Made by a program: the position numbers and the translations under genes. Below are positions 26,511 through 33,284 of a stretch of 60,638 nt of DNA, piece by piece. The notes beneath the pieces were generated by a model. That model was not told the origin of the DNA and ran no database searches. It saw nothing but the letters and a program-made list of their open reading frames with translations. Position 1 is the first letter of the stretch. Each line of letters begins with the position of its first letter. The stretch is from Neobacillus terrae. GTDB lineage: Bacteria; Bacillota; Bacilli; Bacillales; Cytobacillaceae. The stretch lies in the NCBI RefSeq assembly GCF_011393025.1, contig NZ_JAAOEO010000024.1, positions 1 through 60,638 on the forward strand, read 5' to 3'.

Positions 26511-26636
26511 ATGGAAAAAAGAAAGAAAGAAAAGTCCAAGTTCACCTTAACCAGTATGCAGGAGGTTACTTACCAAAGAGCCTTCAAAATGGCTGACCGT
26601 GCAGGCGGTTTCGAACAAAAAAGGTCTAAACACTAA
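26511..26636 (+). CDS. yfhE: YfhE family small protein
   Basis: A 41-residue basic protein with the family core LTSMQEVTYQRAFKMADRAG. It lies directly between yfhF and yfhD, as in B. subtilis. GGGAAGGA precedes the ATG. Function unknown. Confidence 0.88.
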   Translation: MEKRKKEKSKFTLTSMQEVTYQRAFKMADRAGGFEQKRSKH

Positions 26637-26704
26637 ACTTTACCTTTCTGTGGATGACACCTATCTCAGGAATTTCCACTTATCCCTGGCTTGATATTAG
26701 TAAA

Positions 26705-26744
26705 AAATAAGGTACGGAACATTGCTTCCGTACCTTTTGCTTTG
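26705..26744 (+). terminator. terminator of yfhE
   Basis: AAGGTACGGAA and TTCCGTACCTT form a perfect 11-bp stem followed by TTGCTTT. Confidence 0.88.
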
Positions 26745-26773
26745 GAGAAACAGAACTCGAAAGGGGTTATATA

Positions 26774-26941
26774 ATGAATAACAATTCAAGAAGTAAATCA
26801 AAGCTTCCTCAAGTGCCTAAAGATATGAAGTCAGACGGCAGAGATGTAGAGTTTTCAAGAGAACTTGCAGACCAGGAAGATTTGGAAGCACAAGCACGTG
26901 CAAATGCCGCTAATCAGCGGGTACGCCAAAACAATAAGTAA
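26774..26941 (+). CDS. yfhD: YfhD family small protein
   Basis: A 55-residue hydrophilic protein with the family pattern LPQVPKDMKSDGRDVEFS...ELAD and a Gln/Asn-rich tail. It is likely intrinsically disordered, like many small spore-associated proteins. AAGGGG precedes the ATG. It closes the conserved yfh block. Confidence 0.88.
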   Translation: MNNNSRSKSKLPQVPKDMKSDGRDVEFSRELADQEDLEAQARANAANQRVRQNNK

Positions 26942-26943
26942 GA

Positions 26944-27183
26944 ACAAAAGGCGCAAGCGCCCTGTTCAGATGATGAAAGGCTAAATACGCCACGTCCTGT
27001 GGCAACGCCTTTCTGACCCACGTCCTGTGGGCCTCCAACAGGCATAAGACGAATCACGTAGTCATCCTCGGAAAAGCTAAAGCTTTTCCTTCGTGCGATG
27101 CGGATGCTTCCGAAGCTTTCCTTGTCCTGATTTCTGAAGTGATTTGGCTTATGACCCCGAGGGGCTGGGCGCTGGAGCTAGAT
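26944..27183. repeat. intergenic repeat element, copy B
   Basis: Non-coding element of about 240 bp beginning GGCGCAAGCGCCC and ending GGGCGCTGGAGCTAG. AGCGCCC and GGGCGCT at its ends are complementary. Inside it are two near-identical small hairpins (CCACGTCCTGTGG, around 26989-27030) and a palindrome GAAAAGCTAAAGCTTTTC near 27072. The ends match copy A at 15493-15692. It directly follows the yfhD stop codon, so it may be transcribed with that gene. Confidence 0.75.
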
Positions 27184-27203
27184 TACAATAACCAAGTTCG
27201 GAG

Positions 27204-27212
27204 TTATCCACA
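27204..27212 (+). promoter_or_regulatory. DnaA box (plus orientation)
   Basis: TTATCCACA is a perfect DnaA box. It faces opposite to the cluster that begins 430 bp downstream. Confidence 0.55.
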
Positions 27213-27240
27213 AGGTTAAAATCTATAATTTCCTAAAAGT

Positions 27241-27277
27241 AAAAAAAGAGAAGCAGGGATTCCTGCTTCTTTAAATA
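27241..27277 (+). terminator. intrinsic terminator
   Basis: AGAAGCAGG and CCTGCTTCT form a perfect stem with loop GATT, between an A7 run and TTTAAATATTTT. It ends transcription coming from yfhD through the repeat. The following 27278-27638 holds no gene I can support. Confidence 0.8.
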
Positions 27278-27638
27278 TTTTATAAGGGGGTAAAGAAAGT
27301 TATTCAATCGAATTCTGAAGAGAGGTTATGCAGCAATTACTGCTCAGAATCCGTTTAAACCGTTACAAAACTTAATTGTTCTAGAGGTTGTGGCAGGAAC
27401 CCTTAGCACTTTCGTAAAAAGGCTTTTCAAAACTCTCCTAAATGAAAATTACTGATCATTTTCCCCGTTTTTCTCCAAAGGAACCTTTTTACTTCCCCTT
27501 CTTGATTTTCAATATACGCCGTTCGATCCCAAGAAACAAGGACTTTCACAGCTTTTTAACATATTAATATTGGAAATTTGAAAAGACTGTGAACGCAGAC
27601 TAATAGTAGCATTATTTTCATAGTACTTTGTTCTTATC

Positions 27639-27828
27639 TGTGGATAATGTTGATATTGTGGATATCTATTAAAAAGCCAATAATATCAGGCGTTTAACTT
27701 AATTGAATAATGTTAATAACAAAATGTGGATAACTAAAAGAAAACCTGTGGATAATGTGGGTAAATCTGTGGGGCACTTAATTAACAACGGTGGATAGTG
27801 TGGATAAATCTGTGGATAGTGTGGAGAG
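27639..27828 (-). promoter_or_regulatory. DnaA-box cluster
   Basis: Four perfect boxes TGTGGATAA (reverse of TTATCCACA) lie at 27639-27647, 27725-27733, 27747-27755 and 27799-27807. One-mismatch boxes lie at 27657-27665, 27756-27764 and 27811-27819, and two-mismatch forms at 27790-27798 and 27820-27828. All read in the same direction, and several abut end to end. The flanks are AT-rich. No dnaA, dnaN or plasmid replication gene is near, so this is more likely a DnaA-binding regulatory or titration cluster than the main origin. Confidence 0.8.
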
Positions 27829-27919
27829 AATGCTTAAATTCATCATTATGCAGGATAATCACGTATAATAGGGTATAAAACTATAGTGCATAACTATTAA
27901 ACTGGGGGTTTTTAGAACG

Positions 27920-29002
27920 ATGGTCATTGATTTATTAAAAGATCTAATATCCATCGACAGCTCTACAAAGGAAGGTGCAAATAAAGCTGTTGATTTTTGT
28001 GGAGTTTGGCTTGAAGGCCAGCAGCTTCCTGTTCAAAAAATCGAAAACAACGGTTATAAAATGCTGGTATCTGAAATCGGAAAAGGAGATCGGACTCTTA
28101 TTTTCAACGGCCACGTAGATGTTGTAACCGGTAAGCCTAACCAATTTATACCCCTTGAAATGGATGGCAAACTTTTTGGCCGAGGGTCCGCTGATATGAA
28201 GGCCGGGGTAGCGGCGATGATGTACACCATAAGAGAATTAAAAGATATGAATTTAAACTTTAAAATTCAGCTTCAAATTGTATCAGATGAAGAGATTGGC
28301 GGGATGAACTGTTCTGGATATCTGGCTGAAAATGGCTATCTCGGCGATTTTGTCATATGTTCTGAGCCTACCCAGCTGGGAATTGCCCACCAGGCTAAGG
28401 GGGTATTGCGCCTGGATATAGAGGTCAAAGGCAAATCAGCACATGGAAGCCGGCCTTGGGAAGGAATCAATGCAATTGAAAAGGCATATCACTTATATGA
28501 ACAAATTCTAAACCTTTCCTTCGCAAAAGAAAGTACCGCCTATTACAAGCGTCCTTCCATCAACTTGGCTAAGATTCAGGCTGGAGATGCCTACAATAAG
28601 GTGCCAGATGAATGTATGATGAGTTTCGATATTCGATTTCTCCCTTCTCAAACAAAAGAAGAAATCCTGGCCCAGATTGAAAGTGTCACAGAAGGAAGGA
28701 TATTTGTAAATATGTTTGCTGAGCCAATTAATACCCCTTCTAATCATCCTATTATTCAGCTGCTTGGCCCTATTGTTGAAAAGTTCAGCAATACTCCTGC
28801 CGTTTATTTTGGACAGCACGGAACTGCAGATACGGTGTTTTTTGCAAAGCAGGGGATTCCTGCTATTGAGTTTGGTCCAAGCGGGGCGAATTGGCATGGA
28901 GATGAAGAGTATGTTATTACCGATTCGGTTTATTCATATCAAAAAATGCTGAAAGAGCTAGCTCTTTCAATTGACCTGAAAGCCCTAAAAAATCCTAAAT
29001 AA
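27920..29002 (+). CDS. M20 family metallopeptidase (ArgE/DapE type)
   Basis: Zinc-dependent deacylase or dipeptidase of 360 residues. Metal ligands are visible in order: His-x-Asp in FNGHVDVV, Asp in GRGSADMKAG, Glu-Glu in SDEEIGG, Glu in CSEPT, and the final His in FGPSGANWHGDEE. The dimerisation domain lies around residues 170-285. ArgE-, DapE- or carboxypeptidase-like specificity cannot be separated by eye. The start has only a weak GGGGG site 12 nt away. Its promoter region overlaps or adjoins the DnaA-box cluster, so DnaA could affect its expression. Confidence 0.9.
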   Translation: MVIDLLKDLISIDSSTKEGANKAVDFCGVWLEGQQLPVQKIENNGYKMLVSEIGKGDRTLIFNGHVDVVTGKPNQFIPLEMDGKLFGRGSADMKAGVAAMMYTIRELKDMNLNFKIQLQIVSDEEIGGMNCSGYLAENGYLGDFVICSEPTQLGIAHQAKGVLRLDIEVKGKSAHGSRPWEGINAIEKAYHLYEQILNLSFAKESTAYYKRPSINLAKIQAGDAYNKVPDECMMSFDIRFLPSQTKEEILAQIESVTEGRIFVNMFAEPINTPSNHPIIQLLGPIVEKFSNTPAVYFGQHGTADTVFFAKQGIPAIEFGPSGANWHGDEEYVITDSVYSYQKMLKELALSIDLKALKNPK

Positions 29003-29010
29003 ATGATTAG

Positions 29011-29047
29011 CTAAAAAAATAGCACGCAGCTGCGTGCTATTTTTTTA
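29011..29047 (+). terminator. bidirectional terminator M20 peptidase / hom
   Basis: AAATAGCACGCAGCTGCGTGCTATTT is a perfect palindrome with flanking A and T runs between two convergent genes. Confidence 0.93.
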
Positions 29048-30274
29048 TAAAGACGCTGTAAATAAATCACTTGATTCTTTTTCAATCATTTCTGCTAATA
29101 CAGGAAAAGCTTCTGTTCCCGGGTTTTGATCCAAAATTCGATTTAATCCTTTAACGCTGGATTTAATAATCCATTTGTTATTTGGGTGCTGCTGAAGCCA
29201 TTCGATAGATGGATCTGCAACCTTCTTTTTCACCCGATCTAAAAGCCAATAAGAGGCTTCCTTTTGACTGTCCTGATCCACAGAATCTCTTATAGGGCTT
29301 CCTGCTTCTCTATCGGTTTGATGTCGTGATTGGGCCAGGTCTTCGATTACTGCACTTGCCGTAGGGAACATCCCTGCACCAGGACCTCTTAATGTGATGC
29401 TGCCAACAAGGTCCGCTTCAATGCTTACAGCATTTTCCACACCTTCTACATCATAAAACGGACTGCTTTTTCCCACTAAAACAGGCTGTACTGATGCAAT
29501 GACTTTTCCATCCTTCCATTCAACAGAAGCAATATGTTTAAATTTCAAATGAAGCAGGTCAGCTTCCTCAATCCATTCACGAGTAATGGAGGTTATTCCT
29601 TCAACATGGACATCCTTCCATTCCGGCTGGAATCCAAAAGCTAGCTTACTTAATACCATTAATTTATAAAAAGCATCTGTTCCTTCTACATCATTTCCGG
29701 GATCTGCTTCAGCATAGCCTTTTTCCTGTGCAGTCTTTAACACGCTGGCAAACGGCTCCTTTTTTTCACGCATTTCAGTAAGAATGAAATTGGATGTACC
29801 ATTTAAAATACCTTTTATTTTTTTTATATTATTTACTTTTAATAATTGACGGAGAGTCTGGATAATAGGTATTCCGCCACCTACAGTCGCCTCATAACCT
29901 AAAGAAACACCCTTATCAGCTGCAAGAAGAGATAATTCCTCGCCATGATAGGCAAACATTTCTTTATTCGCGGTAATGATATTACTTCCCTTTTCAACCG
30001 CTCTCTTCAGGTAAGTAAAGGCTGGCTCTCTTCCGACAATTGCCTCGATCATATAATCAATATGCGGGAGGTTTATAATTTCTTCAAAATTATCCGTAAC
30101 TAAGATATTTCCTGATATTTTTCTCTGCTTTTGTTTATTTCTAACCAGAATAGCGACAATTTCTACTCTTTTTCCTAATATTTTTTCCAGGCGTTCTCCA
30201 TGTGACTCAATACTTCTGTAAACTCCTTCACCCACAGTACCAAAACCAAGCAAAGCTATTTTTAAAACGCTCAT
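29045..30274 (-). CDS. hom: Homoserine dehydrogenase
   Basis: Reduces aspartate semialdehyde to homoserine, the branch point to methionine and threonine. The 409-residue protein has the N-terminal GFGTVGEGV nucleotide-binding motif, the ITANKEMFA motif and the catalytic-domain stretch GILNGTSNFILTEM with EADPGNDVEGTDA. The tail after about residue 330 does not look like a full ACT domain, so threonine feedback control may be absent. A SAM riboswitch in the leader marks it as serving methionine synthesis. No thrC or thrB follows. Confidence 0.94.
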   Translation of the reverse strand: MSVLKIALLGFGTVGEGVYRSIESHGERLEKILGKRVEIVAILVRNKQKQRKISGNILVTDNFEEIINLPHIDYMIEAIVGREPAFTYLKRAVEKGSNIITANKEMFAYHGEELSLLAADKGVSLGYEATVGGGIPIIQTLRQLLKVNNIKKIKGILNGTSNFILTEMREKKEPFASVLKTAQEKGYAEADPGNDVEGTDAFYKLMVLSKLAFGFQPEWKDVHVEGITSITREWIEEADLLHLKFKHIASVEWKDGKVIASVQPVLVGKSSPFYDVEGVENAVSIEADLVGSITLRGPGAGMFPTASAVIEDLAQSRHQTDREAGSPIRDSVDQDSQKEASYWLLDRVKKKVADPSIEWLQQHPNNKWIIKSSVKGLNRILDQNPGTEAFPVLAEMIEKESSDLFTASL

Positions 30275-30327
30275 CTTCCCACATCCTTTTTGAAATTTTC
30301 ATTTTTAAAAAATTACCGGGGAAAATG

Positions 30328-30474
30328 AAAAAACCCCCTTCGCGTAAGAAGAGGGCATTGTCCTCCTCTTATCTTTCAGGCGAATGCCTGCAGGAATTAG
30401 CACCTTTTCAGGAATAAATCCTGAAGGTTGCCGGGCTTCATCGGGCCTAGTCCCTCCGCCTCTCTGGATAAGAG
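30328..30474 (-). promoter_or_regulatory. SAM-I (S-box) riboswitch controlling hom
   Basis: The aptamer spans 30366-30474: P1 arms CTCTTATC/GATAAGAG, then AGAGAGGCGGAGGGA, GCCCGATGAAGCCCGGCAACC, AAGGTGCTAATTCC and GAAAGATAAG, all in S-box order. The 3' P1 strand AAGAGG can instead pair with CCTCTT as an antiterminator. The competing terminator CCCTCTTC...GAAGGGGG with TTTTTT is at 30328-30355. High SAM would therefore stop transcription before hom. Confidence 0.96.
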
Positions 30475-30505
30475 TACTATTAAGTTTCGTTAGTCTTATA
30501 AAAGA

Positions 30506-30534
30506 ATATTAAGTCAGCAAGAAATTATTGTCAA
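30506..30534 (-). promoter_or_regulatory. hom promoter
   Basis: TTGACA (30529-30534) and TAATAT (30506-30511) are spaced by exactly 17 bp, about 30 bp upstream of the SAM aptamer. Confidence 0.75.
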
Positions 30535-30624
30535 TATTTTTAAATTTTTTTAAATTAAAACTCTTTTTAACTTTCCTGCTAATTTCCGATTCACAACGGA
30601 AAGCTTCCTTGAAAAATCAACGCC

Positions 30625-31296
30625 TTAAAGAGGCAGCAAGGCAACCTTATCTTTTCCTTTTAATTTTTCAATCATATCCAGCCATTCCTGTGGTTTATTG
30701 GAAAGGACAGAATAGTAGACGGAAAGAAAATCGGCTGTTAGGGATGCAGAAATCTCTTCCTGGCTGCCGTCAGTCGGCATAAAGCACAAATCAAGGCCTG
30801 AAACAGGCTGGCCATTGTTTTCCCAGGAAGGATGTACATAATTAAGATCAAGACGCTTGTAGCCAAGATGGGAAAGAACCTCCCGGCGTACGTATGGATT
30901 CATAACTTCTACTCTGCCAAACTCATGATTCTTTACTCGATAAGGATCATAAATTTCCGCAAACATGCCTGATAAAACCTTCCCCTTTTCCCTTGCAAGG
31001 TTTTTGAGGTCCTTTAGACGGTTTTGAGCAAGATAATGGCCAATTCCCAGACCTGGCCTGCTGATAATAGTGAAATCAGTCATGGCAATGTTCCAATTTT
31101 TATAATAGCGATATTCTGTTGCTCCTACAACTTCATTTTCATGAACAGCCACAAATACCCGAATTCCCTCATCCTCCAATGGTTCTTTCCAAAGGTTGTA
31201 TTCCAAGACCTCTTCTGGAGGAAAAATTTCACCCATTAATTGATGCAGCTTTCTAAAATTAGGATCTTCAATCTAACTAATTCTCAAATATTCCAT
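30625..31296 (-). pseudogene. GNAT acetyltransferase with amber codon 8
   Basis: GNAT-family N-acetyltransferase. The natural start is ATG at 31296, immediately after the TAG of the preceding gene and 9 nt from CAGGAG. It reads MEYLRIS, then TAG at 31273-31275, then continues in frame as IEDPNFRKLHQLMGEIFPPEEV to the end at 30625. The downstream part has the acetyl-CoA region PGLGIGHYLAQNRL. The next ATG (31236) has no ribosome binding site, so little product is expected unless the amber is read through or translation restarts. The rest of the frame is undamaged, suggesting a recent mutation or a sequencing error. Confidence 0.75.
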
Positions 31297-31980
31297 CTAC
31301 ATAAGCTCCTGTTCGCTATTTTTAAAAGGGTTCTTCCATTCCATAAGGACAGCATTATTAAGGGATTCCTCGTCATCCAGGTAATTTTTTATTATCGTTA
31401 ATGGTACTCGGCCACAGCGAAGCAGAAATGTAACGACGGGGTCTTTCAAGTCACCGTTCATGACGGCCTCTAAATACCTCTCAGGAGTCATCTTATCAGC
31501 ATGTTTATGGTAACTAGGCATCCTCGCTCCGCCAAGAAGGCGGACAAGTCCTTTTTGAATTACTACATGATACATTGCCTGCATCATTAATTTTCCGAGA
31601 CCAAGTTTCCGAAACTTCGGCCTGACGCTGATATCCACAATATATAAAGTGTTTCCGTCTGGATTATGATTTCTAATATAGCCTCTATCCGTAATCTCTT
31701 CCCAAGTATGTTCTGGTGACTCTGGCTGAAAATCAATGCACATGCCTGTCAGAGAACCTGCAAGTTCTTCGTTTACTACTACGCACAGTGCTCCCTCTGA
31801 AAATAAACTAACATGGTTTATAAGCTGCTCCTTATTCCACAACAGCTCGGATGGAAATGGGGGAGGAAAACATTCTGCCTGTATATTTATGAGCTCATCA
31901 AAATCCTTCTCGTTATAGTTTCGGATGCAGATGGATATTGGACGATTCTGTTCAAAAACATAAAATTCGCTTTTATACAT
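31297..31980 (-). CDS. GNAT family N-acetyltransferase
   Basis: Acetyltransferase of 227 residues. IRNYNEKDFDELINIQAECFPPPF is the family opening, VDISVRPKFRKLGLGKLM contains the acetyl-CoA pyrophosphate loop, and the C-terminus has an MTPERYLEAV segment. It is the second gene of an operon downstream of a nitrilase-type hydrolase. In B. subtilis YhcX these two activities are one fused protein with the GNAT half first. Here they are separate and in reverse order. Substrate unknown. Confidence 0.88.
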   Translation of the reverse strand: MYKSEFYVFEQNRPISICIRNYNEKDFDELINIQAECFPPPFPSELLWNKEQLINHVSLFSEGALCVVVNEELAGSLTGMCIDFQPESPEHTWEEITDRGYIRNHNPDGNTLYIVDISVRPKFRKLGLGKLMMQAMYHVVIQKGLVRLLGGARMPSYHKHADKMTPERYLEAVMNGDLKDPVVTFLLRCGRVPLTIIKNYLDDEESLNNAVLMEWKNPFKNSEQELM

Positions 31981-32006
31981 ACAGTCCTCTCCCCTTCAGA
32001 GTTATT

Positions 32007-32864
32007 TTATTTCCAGTCTGTATATAAATCTGTCCGGCGGTCACGCCATGTTGTAACGGATCCCCGCTCCCGGACCTGATATAGAAGTTCAAGATCTAAA
32101 TCAGCCGTTACAATCATATCATCGTTCATTTCACCTTCCACTAAAATTCCCTTTGGCGGAAATGGGATATCGTTTGGTGTAATAATAGCAGCTTGTCCGA
32201 AGTTGGCGCGCATAAAGTCAACTGTTGGAAGCTGTCCTACTGTACCTGTTACAACAACGTAAACCTGGTTTTCTACTGCACGGGCATGGCCTGTGTAGCG
32301 AACACGGTGGAATCCATGACGGTCATCTGTACAGGATGGACAGAAGATAATATCTGCTCCTCGTGCTTTCGCCATGCGCACAATTTCAGGAAACTCAATA
32401 TCATAGCAAGTAAGGATCGCAATTTTTCCTTTTTCAGTATCGAAAATCTGAAATGAGTCGCCAGTTTCCATATTCCATTCATGTACTTCTGTAGGAGTTA
32501 TATGAAGTTTGGCCTGTTCGGCAATCCTTCCATCCGGATAAAATAGATGAGCCGTATTGTACAGCTTCCCTGCTCTCTCAACCACATGGGTTCCTCCAAT
32601 AATATGCATTCCTGTCTCTTTAGCAAAGTTGGAAAAAAGGGTACGGTATTGCTCTGTAAAGGAAGGAAGGTCATTTATTGTTAGGCTTTCGCCCTGGCCG
32701 TTTCCAATTGATAAAAGCTGAGTAGTAAAAAACTCAGGAAATAAAACAAATTCAGCGCCAAACTCCTGCGCGGTTTTTATATAATGCTCGCTTTGACGAG
32801 CGAAATCTTCAAAGGATTTAATAGTATGCAAATGGTATTGAACTGCAGAAACACGAATTTTCAT
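32007..32864 (-). CDS. Carbon-nitrogen hydrolase (nitrilase superfamily)
   Basis: Amidase-type hydrolase of 285 residues with the Glu-Lys-Cys triad: Glu in FPEFFTTQ near residue 44, Lys in EQAKLHITPTE and Cys in LTCYDIEFPE. The sequence resembles the C-terminal half of YhcX-type proteins more than ureidopropionase or NIT2. It starts the operon with two GNAT genes (26-bp gap to the next). The acetyltransferase may modify what this enzyme hydrolyses, or the reverse; this is inference from the fusion seen elsewhere. Confidence 0.9.
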   Translation of the reverse strand: MKIRVSAVQYHLHTIKSFEDFARQSEHYIKTAQEFGAEFVLFPEFFTTQLLSIGNGQGESLTINDLPSFTEQYRTLFSNFAKETGMHIIGGTHVVERAGKLYNTAHLFYPDGRIAEQAKLHITPTEVHEWNMETGDSFQIFDTEKGKIAILTCYDIEFPEIVRMAKARGADIIFCPSCTDDRHGFHRVRYTGHARAVENQVYVVVTGTVGQLPTVDFMRANFGQAAIITPNDIPFPPKGILVEGEMNDDMIVTADLDLELLYQVRERGSVTTWRDRRTDLYTDWK

Positions 32865-33243
32865 TTCTTCCCCCTAAACTCTTTATTAGATATATATTAT
32901 TCATCATTTTTATAACTTTAACAAATAAATGGAATCGGGAAAATAGAAAAATAATGGTGGAACATTCGGATAGGAGAATGCTCGCAATTAGCTAGGCTGT
33001 GGATAGATAGTTTTGGTGTTAAGTATATTTGTAAGTGTTTGAGCAAATTGTGTTCTAGTTAAACATTCTCCCTACCCTAGTAATAGAAAAAGCAATATAT
33101 ATCTTTATTCCAGCAAAAAAAAATACCCCAATTTGTATAATATAACACATTAGAAAAACTTGGCATTCGCTAAGTCTTTTTGGCGGATGCCCTAGTTTTT
33201 CTTATGCGTTCAGAATTTATGGATATAAATTCTGATTAGCCAA
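32865..33243. other. 380-bp intergenic stretch with two inverted repeats
   Basis: No gene was found. Inverted repeats lie at 33152-33202 (AGAAAAACTtGGCATtCGC against GCGgATGCCc-tAGTTTTTCT, usable as a terminator on either strand) and at 33211-33234 (CAGAATTTAT/ATAAATTCTG, perfect 10-bp arms around GGAT). Both follow the end of the large secreted protein gene on the minus strand, where a stronger terminator already precedes them. The part 32865-33150 is AT-rich and shows nothing assignable. Confidence 0.55.
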
Positions 33244-33284
33244 AAAGTGCTCCCCTGAATCTGGGGAGCACTTCCTTTTTTTAC
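33244..33284 (-). terminator. terminator of the large secreted protein gene
   Basis: AAGTGCTCCCC and GGGGAGCACTT form a perfect stem. On the minus strand it is followed by TTTTTGG, and on the plus strand by CCTTTTTTT. Confidence 0.88.

Noticed and set aside
27437..27562. 41-codon frame MKITDHFPRF in the gap before the DnaA-box cluster
   Set aside because: No ribosome binding site, atypical composition (Phe/Pro rich), no terminator.
32958..32990. LexA-like or inverted GAACATTC/GAATGCTC site
   Set aside because: The halves do not match the GAAC-N4-GTTC spacing of the Bacillus LexA box and no SOS gene follows.
33136..33141. TATAAT as a promoter of a plus-strand RNA
   Set aside because: There is no acceptable -35 at 16-19 bp (GCAAAA at 17 bp).
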